A DNA stretch of 6,094 nt. Source: Streptomyces lilacinus. Lineage in GTDB: Bacteria; Actinomycetota; Actinomycetes; Streptomycetales; Streptomycetaceae. Position numbers and translations under genes: made by a program. The notes below the pieces were generated by a model. That model did no database searches, was not told the DNA's origin, and saw only the letters and a list, made by a program, of their open reading frames with translations. The stretch covers positions 10,075 through 16,168 of the forward strand of contig KL569503.1 of the NCBI GenBank assembly GCA_000715685.1. Reading direction: 5' to 3'. Positions 1 through 3,841 of the stretch are shown piece by piece. The first letter of the stretch is position 1. Every line of letters starts with the position of its first letter.

Positions 1-696
1 GGCGGCCGAGCCGCCCGGGCGGATCTCCCCGGCACCCGGCCGGTAGACGCGTACGCGCAGGCTGCCGCGCGGCAGGACGTTGACGAAGACGAGGTCGGCG
101 ACCGGGACGAGGACGCCGGTGGTCTTCGGGAAGGCGGTGGTGTCGGGCCGTGGTTCCTCGGTCAGGTCGAGGTGGGAGACGGGGGTGTCGACGACGCAGA
201 CGAGGTGGCGGCCGCCGCCCAACGTCACCGTCGCCGCCGCGTGGCAGCGTCCCTCCACGGTCACGGCCGACGGGCCCGCCAGACGCGGGCAGGGCAGCTC
301 CACGGTGGCGCGGCCCTCGGCGTCGATCGTCACGCGCTGGTCGCCCACGCGGGTGCCGATCCACAGGGATCCCGGCTCGGCCAGGCCCGCGGCGGTGAGG
401 TAGCGCGCGGCGAAGCCGGCGCCGGGTCCGCACACGAGGGTGTGGGCGCCGTCGGGGTCGCGGCAGTCGAGGAACCACGCGCCGCGCGGCCGACCGGGCA
501 CACCACCGCTGCGGGACCCCACCAGGCGCAGCAGTCCGTCGCCGCCCAGCCCGGCGTGCGGGTCGCACAGCCGGCGCACCGTTTCCTCCGACAGGGGAAG
601 GCGGTTGTCGGGGTCGAGCAGCAGGAGGAATCCGTCGCCGCCGCAGTAGCCCTTGGCGTAGCGCGGGCCGGGTCGTGCGGCGGGTTGCGGAGCCAT
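1..696 (-). CDS. DapF-fold (diaminopimelate epimerase-like) protein with degenerate active site; 3' end outside window
   Basis: The minus-strand frame is open from the ATG at 696 to the window edge: 232 codons, no stop, C-terminus missing. DapF proteins are usually about 275-290 residues, so roughly 40-50 are off-window. DapF interconverts LL- and meso-diaminopimelate with two active-site cysteines, in lysine and peptidoglycan synthesis. Family landmarks are visible in order: K15-G16...F23 (KGxGxxNDF region), AGLGGDGLL (48-56), WFLDCRDPDG (74-83), CGPG (89-92) with the first catalytic Cys at C89, GGRHLVCVVD (161-170, normally GNPH), FP at 189-190, and RPGAGEIRPGG (219-229, normally ERGxGETxxCG). 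The second catalytic Cys aligns with G228. The usual Asn residues of NDF, NxDG, CGNG, GNPH and GVNVEFV, and the Glu-Arg before the GxGE loop, are also replaced. The frame is intact with normal codon use, so it does not look like a pseudogene. It is probably a paralogue with another substrate or a non-catalytic role. Fold call good; function unknown. Confidence 0.8.
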   Translation of the reverse strand, partial: MAPQPAARPGPRYAKGYCGGDGFLLLLDPDNRLPLSEETVRRLCDPHAGLGGDGLLRLVGSRSGGVPGRPRGAWFLDCRDPDGAHTLVCGPGAGFAARYLTAAGLAEPGSLWIGTRVGDQRVTIDAEGRATVELPCPRLAGPSAVTVEGRCHAAATVTLGGGRHLVCVVDTPVSHLDLTEEPRPDTTAFPKTTGVLVPVADLVFVNVLPRGSLRVRVYRPGAGEIRPGGSAA

Positions 697-699
697 CGA

Positions 700-708
700 C
701 CACCTTCC
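700..708 (-). promoter_or_regulatory. Ribosome-binding site of the DapF-like gene
   Basis: Read on the minus strand this is GGAAGGTGG, ending three bases before the ATG at 696. The GGAAGG core sits six bases from the start. It supports ATG 696 as the start of a gene that would otherwise be hard to define, because its stop lies outside the window. Confidence 0.6.
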
Positions 709-878
709 GGGTGCACGGACATTGCGGCGGGCCGGCGGCCCCTCCGGCGCATCGTGGGGCAGCGCGCCGGGGGGCCGCAACGCGTGGCGCGGTGTTCGCC
801 GGCGGACTGCCGGTCGGCTTCCGGTGGGCCGTGGGGAGCGCGCCGGAACTGCCGGAGGGCGCACGGCCGAATCCGGCG

Positions 879-893
879 GGCGCATGGTGCGCC
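879..893. promoter_or_regulatory. Inverted repeat, possible operator
   Basis: GGCGCA, three bases, TGCGCC: a perfect 6-bp inverted repeat with a 3-bp centre. It ends 31 bp upstream of the -35 element of the regulator promoter. XRE-type regulators often bind short dyads in the promoter region they share with a divergent gene, so autoregulation is possible. Such a dyad can also arise by chance in GC-rich DNA. Confidence 0.3.
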
Positions 894-924
894 ATAGCGG
901 ACGCCGTGGGCGGTAGGGGGCATC

Positions 925-952
925 TTGACCGTCGGCACGAGAGTCCTACGCT
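925..952 (+). promoter_or_regulatory. Predicted vegetative (HrdB-type) promoter of the NB-ARC regulator
   Basis: TTGACC at 925-930 and TACGCT at 947-952 are separated by 16 bp. This matches the Streptomyces principal-sigma pattern TTGACN / TAnnnT. Transcription would begin near 958-960 and give a leader of about 35 bases before the ATG at 994. The in-frame TTG at 925 is itself part of the -35 hexamer, which argues against it as a translation start. Confidence 0.6.
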
Positions 953-993
953 GGGGAAGGCCGGCCGTGGGGAGGCCGTTGGCCCGAGGGGGA

Positions 994-2361
994 ATGACGT
1001 TGCTGGACGGGGCCGAGGGATGCGCGTTCGGGCCGCTGCTGCGCCGCTGCCGGCTCTCGGCGGGCATGACGCAGGAGGATCTGGCCCGCGCGTCGACGCT
1101 GAGCGTGCGCGCCATCAGCGACCTGGAGCGCGGCCGGACGAGCCGCCCCCAGCGCAAGTCCGTGGAACTGCTCGCCGGGGCCCTGACCCTCGGCCGCGAA
1201 CGGGCCGGCGGGGACACGGAGGCGGGAGCCGCCGGGGGGCTCGTGGAAGCGGCCGTGGCCGCCCGCCTCGCGCCGGAGCGCGCGGGGGCGCGACCGGTCG
1301 GGCGCCCGGCCGACGGCGGCATTCCGTGCGAGCTGCCGCCGGACACGGCCGACTTCACCGCGCGCACGGCGGAACTGCGCCGGCTCGAGGAGCTGCTGTC
1401 CCCGACCGCCGCGCCGCGGCCGGCACGACTGACGCTGATCGCGGGTCATCCCGGCGCCGGCAAGACGGCCCTGGCCGTGCACGCCGCCCACCGCTGTCGG
1501 GACGGCTTCCCCGACGGCCAGATCTTCGTCGAACTCGCCCCGGCCGGCGGCCCCGTACTGCGCCCCGCCGACGTCGTGCGCAGGATCCTTCATTCACTGG
1601 GCGCCCTGACGCCTGGAATCGGCTCCCCCGAGGAGGCGAGCGCCCGGCTGCGGGCCGTGCTCGCCCGGCGGCGCGTACTGATCGTCCTCGACGACGCCGT
1701 CGCCGAGGGCCAGGTCCGCTGCGCGTGCCCGGCGGTCGGCGGCTCCGCCGTGATCGCCACGTGCCGGCGCCGGCTGACCGCGCTGCCGGGCGCGCAGTAC
1801 GTCGTGGCCGGCGCCTTCAGCCGGGAGGAGTCGCTGGACTTCCTCGCCCGGATGATCGGCGAGGAGCGGGTGCGCGCGGCGCGCGCGGACGCGGCGCTGG
1901 TGGCCGAGCTGTGCGGGCGCGTCCCGCTGGCACTGCGGGTCGTCGGCTGCCGGCTGCTGGCCCGGCCGCACTGGACGATACGGACCCTGGTCGAGGAGGT
2001 ACTCGGCGATCCGCGCACCCGACTGCGGGAGCTGAGCTCGGGCGACCTGACGGTACGTGCCGCGATGGCGGCGGCGTTCGGCCTGCTGGACGACCGCGCA
2101 CAGGGGGCCCTGCGCCGGCTCGCCGCCCGCACCCCGGACTTCGACCTGCGGGACGCGGCCGTGCTGCTGGGGTGCGGCACGGCGCGGGTCCACCGGATCC
2201 TCGGCGACCTCATGGACGGCCACCTGCTGGAGGTGGTCGACGGGCCCGAGTTCGGGGAGCCGCGCTACGTCGTTCCGCCGGTGGTGCGGCTGTTCGCGGC
2301 GGAGGGGGCGGAGGCGGCGGGGGCGGGGCGGAGTGCGAGGGCGGTGGCGGTGGGGTCGTAG
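994..2361 (+). CDS. XRE-family HTH / NB-ARC ATPase transcriptional regulator
   Basis: This is a 455-residue cytoplasmic regulator. Residues 13-66 form an XRE helix-turn-helix (MTQEDLA...SVRAISDLERGR). A STAND/NB-ARC nucleotide-binding module follows: Walker A GHPGAGKT (151-158), Walker B VLIVLDDA (228-235), a sensor-like VIATCRRRL (253-261) and the GxP-type motif RVPLALRVVG (309-318). A winged-helix region covers about 345-435. Members of this class normally switch conformation on ATP binding, sense through C-terminal TPR repeats, and often govern nearby or secondary-metabolism genes. Here the protein stops after the winged helix with a short Ala/Gly/Glu tail and no TPR, so it is a short form. 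ATG 994 is chosen because a GAGGGG purine tract lies just upstream and a promoter covers the earlier TTG at 925. It is divergent from the DapF-like gene, its most likely target besides itself. The signal it senses is unknown. Confidence 0.85.
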   Translation: MTLLDGAEGCAFGPLLRRCRLSAGMTQEDLARASTLSVRAISDLERGRTSRPQRKSVELLAGALTLGRERAGGDTEAGAAGGLVEAAVAARLAPERAGARPVGRPADGGIPCELPPDTADFTARTAELRRLEELLSPTAAPRPARLTLIAGHPGAGKTALAVHAAHRCRDGFPDGQIFVELAPAGGPVLRPADVVRRILHSLGALTPGIGSPEEASARLRAVLARRRVLIVLDDAVAEGQVRCACPAVGGSAVIATCRRRLTALPGAQYVVAGAFSREESLDFLARMIGEERVRAARADAALVAELCGRVPLALRVVGCRLLARPHWTIRTLVEEVLGDPRTRLRELSSGDLTVRAAMAAAFGLLDDRAQGALRRLAARTPDFDLRDAAVLLGCGTARVHRILGDLMDGHLLEVVDGPEFGEPRYVVPPVVRLFAAEGAEAAGAGRSARAVAVGS

Positions 2362-2364
2362 GGG

Positions 2365-2391
2365 CGGCGCGCCGGGGGGATCGGCGCGCCG
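2365..2391. terminator. Bidirectional hairpin terminator between convergent genes
   Basis: CGGCGCGCCG at 2365-2374 is repeated at 2382-2391 around a 7-base loop. Because each copy is self-palindromic, the two also pair as a perfect 10-bp stem. It begins three bases after the regulator stop and lies 37 bases beyond the stop of the opposing gene. There is no T tract, as is usual for actinomycete terminators. Bidirectional use is inferred from symmetry and position. Confidence 0.7.
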
Positions 2392-2428
2392 TGTGCGTTC
2401 CGCTTCCGCTTTGTGGGGGGGGTGCGGT

Positions 2429-2809
2429 CTACCTGTGGCAGTCGATGTCGTTCAGCCACCAGTAGTTCAGTTCTCTCCAGGTGTTCTCGCCGATGATGCC
2501 GTCTCGGGCAAGGCCGGCACACTGCTGGAAGGCCTTGGTCGCGCTCTCCGTGTCGGGTCCGAACTTCCCGTCCACCTTGACGTGCCGGTCCAGCACGCTG
2601 TCCAGCTGGCACTGGGCCTGCTTGACGGCAACACCACGGCTGCCCAGCGAGAGCTCGGGCTCGTCGGGCGTGTAACGGCACTCGTACCGCTGGATCGTCG
2701 GAGCCGAAGTGTGCGCGGACGCCTGGGCCTGGGTCGCGATGCCCCCGAAGCCCAGGAGCGCGGTCGCCGTGGCGAGCCCCGCCGCTCTTGCCGTACGCCT
2801 CAATCGCAT
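2429..2809 (-). CDS. Secreted peptidoglycan-binding domain protein
   Basis: The 126-residue protein has an N-terminal Sec-type signal peptide: basic MRLRRTARA, then a hydrophobic core (about 10-25), then AQA-SA or ASA-HT as cleavage options near residues 28-33. The mature part is one PG_binding_1 domain (about 53-114), with the typical LSLGSRGVAVKQAQ start, VDGKFGPDT (79-87), FQ (94-95), and DGIIGENTWREL (103-114). These three-helix domains bind cell-wall peptidoglycan and have no catalysis of their own; no enzymatic domain is attached. Four cysteines (C44, C67, C97, C124) probably make two disulphides outside the cell. ATG 2809 is preferred over an upstream in-frame ATG at 2833, because CGAGGAGA ends five bases before it and the signal peptide then begins correctly. 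It lies downstream of the reductase gene on the same strand and is convergent with the regulator. Such small proteins are common in Streptomyces and their exact role is unclear. Confidence 0.87.
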   Translation of the reverse strand: MRLRRTARAAGLATATALLGFGGIATQAQASAHTSAPTIQRYECRYTPDEPELSLGSRGVAVKQAQCQLDSVLDRHVKVDGKFGPDTESATKAFQQCAGLARDGIIGENTWRELNYWWLNDIDCHR

Positions 2810-2814
2810 GGCTG

Positions 2815-2822
2815 TCTCCTCG
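2815..2822 (-). promoter_or_regulatory. Ribosome-binding site deciding the start of the peptidoglycan-binding protein
   Basis: On the minus strand this reads CGAGGAGA, five bases before the ATG at 2809. It lies inside the longer frame that begins at 2833, so it selects the downstream start. Confidence 0.65.
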
Positions 2823-2840
2823 TGTCGTCGCACGCTCGTC

Positions 2841-2864
2841 GCTGGGTGGTGGTGCGCCCCCAGC
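2841..2864. promoter_or_regulatory. Inverted repeat in the leader of the peptidoglycan-binding protein gene
   Basis: GCTGGG (2841-2846) pairs with CCCAGC (2859-2864) around 12 bases. It lies 32-55 bases upstream of the ATG at 2809. It could be a hairpin in the 5' untranslated region, a weak terminator for the upstream reductase message, or an operator. None of these can be chosen from sequence alone. Confidence 0.3.
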
Positions 2865-2880
2865 GTGCGGGCGTGCGTCG

Positions 2881-2892
2881 GGAGACGTCTCC
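2881..2892. promoter_or_regulatory. Perfect 12-bp palindrome, possible operator
   Basis: GGAGACGTCTCC is its own reverse complement. It lies 37 bases after the stop of the reductase gene and 72 bases before the start of the peptidoglycan-binding protein gene. That position suits a repressor site or promoter-proximal element. I see no clear -35/-10 pair around it on the minus strand. Confidence 0.35.
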
Positions 2893-2929
2893 TTGTTTCG
2901 GCGTGCGGCGAATATGAACAGTCCGCGCG

Positions 2930-3685
2930 TCAGCGGGTGGTGTAGCCGCCGTTGATGAAGAGGGTCTGGCCGTTGAGCCACCAGCCGTCCGTGAGCAGGA
3001 ACTTCACGTACGGCACGATGTCCTCGATCTTGGTCAGCTCGCCGTTCATGGCGGAGGACTTGTGGTACGCGACGGAGTCGTCGGTCTCGGCCGGGTAGAA
3101 GAAGGGGGTGTCCATCGGGCCGGGGGCGATGTTGTTGACGGAGATGTTGCGGCCGAAGAGCTCCTTCGACAGGGCCCGGGTGAAGTGCTCGACCGGGGCC
3201 TTGCTGCCGGCGTAGACGGAGTACAGGCCGGTGTAGGCGGCGAGCAGCGAGGTCACGATGGTGATGATCTTCCCGCCGTCCTCGAGCCGCCGGGCGGCTT
3301 CCTGCATCATGAAGTACGCCGCCTTGGAGTTGACGGCGAACATCCTGTCGTACTCCTCCTCGGTGACCTGGGTCATCGGCTTCTTGATCACCATGCCGGC
3401 GGTGTTCACCATGCAGTCGACCCTGTCGAAGGCGCCGACCGCCACCTCGAACAGCCCCTCCACCTCGGCGACCTGGGTGAGGTCCGCCTCGTGGACCACC
3501 GCCTCGCCGCCGGCCGACCTGACGGCGGCCGCGGTCTGCTGGGCCGCCTCCTTGGATGAGGGGCTGTTGTAGTGGACGACGACCTTCGCCCCGTCCGCGC
3601 CGACCTCCTTCGCGATGAGGCTGCCGAGGTTCCTCGACGCACCCCCGATGACGACGACCTTGTCCTTGAGCGTGTGGCTGGGCAT
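2930..3685 (-). CDS. Short-chain dehydrogenase/reductase (SDR, FabG-like)
   Basis: This is a 251-residue soluble Rossmann-fold oxidoreductase of classical SDR length. The dinucleotide loop is GGASRNLG (14-21), where Asn19 replaces the middle glycine of the usual TGxxxGxG. Other landmarks are D68 in ADLT, NTAG (94-97), N119, S146, Y158 with K162 (YAGSK) and PGPMDT (188-193), so the Asn-Ser-Tyr-Lys catalytic tetrad is complete. The C-terminus ...FINGGYTTR belongs to a recognisable SDR subgroup, often labelled 3-ketoacyl-ACP reductase-like. VVVHYNS after the second beta strand suggests NADP rather than NAD, but that is inference. ATG 3685 is chosen because GGAGA precedes it by five bases and the Rossmann strand then follows directly. 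The 46-codon upstream extension would cross the iron-box region and has no domain character. The gene is divergent from the iron permease and in tandem with the peptidoglycan-binding gene 120 bases downstream. Substrate unknown. Confidence 0.9.
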   Translation of the reverse strand: MPSHTLKDKVVVIGGASRNLGSLIAKEVGADGAKVVVHYNSPSSKEAAQQTAAAVRSAGGEAVVHEADLTQVAEVEGLFEVAVGAFDRVDCMVNTAGMVIKKPMTQVTEEEYDRMFAVNSKAAYFMMQEAARRLEDGGKIITIVTSLLAAYTGLYSVYAGSKAPVEHFTRALSKELFGRNISVNNIAPGPMDTPFFYPAETDDSVAYHKSSAMNGELTKIEDIVPYVKFLLTDGWWLNGQTLFINGGYTTR

Positions 3686-3749
3686 GCGTCTCTCCACGGC
3701 GAGGGGGTGACGGCAGAGCATGACCACTTTATGGCGGTACATCCCTATA

Positions 3750-3771
3750 CGCATGCCGGCACCCGCATGCG
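3750..3771. promoter_or_regulatory. Inverted and direct repeat of CGCATGC in the reductase/permease intergenic region
   Basis: CGCATGC (3750-3756) and GCATGCG (3765-3771) form a 7-bp inverted repeat with an 8-base centre. Because GCATGC is itself palindromic, the same sequence also recurs as a direct repeat at a 14-bp step. It lies 65 bases upstream of the reductase start and 70 bases upstream of the permease start. It may be an operator for the reductase gene, but nothing identifies a binding protein. Confidence 0.35.
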
Positions 3772-3822
3772 GACGCCGGTGAGGCGGCGCCAGGCCTCCG
3801 GGCGACCGGGCCTCACATATCA

Positions 3823-3841
3823 TTAGGCTAGCCTTACCTTA
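3823..3841 (+). promoter_or_regulatory. Iron box (DmdR/IdeR-type operator) of the siderophore permease
   Basis: TTAGGCTAGCCTTACCTTA matches the actinobacterial iron-box consensus TTAGGTTAGGCTAACCTAA at 15 of 19 positions, including TTAGG and the ACCT half. Iron-loaded DmdR1/IdeR repressors bind such sites and block siderophore genes when iron is sufficient. The box spans the putative -10 element TAGCCT (3829-3834), the start point and the first base of the ATG, so bound repressor would block RNA polymerase directly. An alternative -10, TATCAT (3818-3823), would also be overlapped. Confidence 0.8.
3829..3834 (+). promoter_or_regulatory. Putative -10 element for a leaderless permease transcript
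   Basis: TAGCCT fits TAnnnT and ends six bases before the ATG at 3841, the distance expected if transcription starts on the A of that ATG. No good -35 hexamer is seen at 16-18 bp. No purine-rich ribosome-binding site exists between the element and the ATG. The in-frame TAG at 3829 excludes any start further upstream. Confidence 0.45.

Larger units (their letters stand above)
697..924. other. Divergent intergenic region, DapF-like gene to NB-ARC regulator
   Basis: This non-coding stretch separates the divergent start regions. It holds the ribosome-binding site of the minus-strand gene and an inverted repeat at 879-893. No clear promoter for the minus-strand gene is visible. The best weak candidate is TTGCGG (780-775 on the minus strand), 18 bases, then CACGAT (756-751), which I would not rely on. 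The region is GC-rich with many short CCGG-type repeats that have no obvious order. Confidence 0.5.

Noticed and set aside
330..1367. Long minus-strand open frame (345 codons)
   Set aside because: It is out of frame with the DapF-like gene, and its Arg/Pro/Ser/Ala-rich translation has no domains. It spans the divergent promoter and the antisense of the regulator. GC-rich DNA gives such shadow frames routinely.
675..2465. Long plus-strand open frame (596 codons) across the regulator
   Set aside because: Its translation is Arg/Gly/Pro-rich low complexity. The other plus-strand frame encodes clear helix-turn-helix and NB-ARC motifs over the same bases.
2669..2674. Possible TTA (bldA-type) codon on the minus strand
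   Set aside because: The bases read CGT TAC in frame, so the TTA is out of frame. I saw no in-frame TTA codon in any of the genes.
2815..2833. Upstream ATG at 2833 for the wall-binding protein
   Set aside because: It would place MRRHEETA before the signal peptide, and the good ribosome-binding site lies inside that extension, so ATG 2809 fits better.
2057..2917. Plus-strand open frame of 286 codons crossing the regulator end, terminator and wall-binding gene
   Set aside because: It runs through a strong hairpin and antisense to a well-supported secreted protein, and shows no recognisable domain.
3686..3823. 46-codon N-terminal extension of the reductase
   Set aside because: The Rossmann strand begins just after ATG 3685, which has its own ribosome-binding site. 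The extension would code through the divergent control region up to the iron box.
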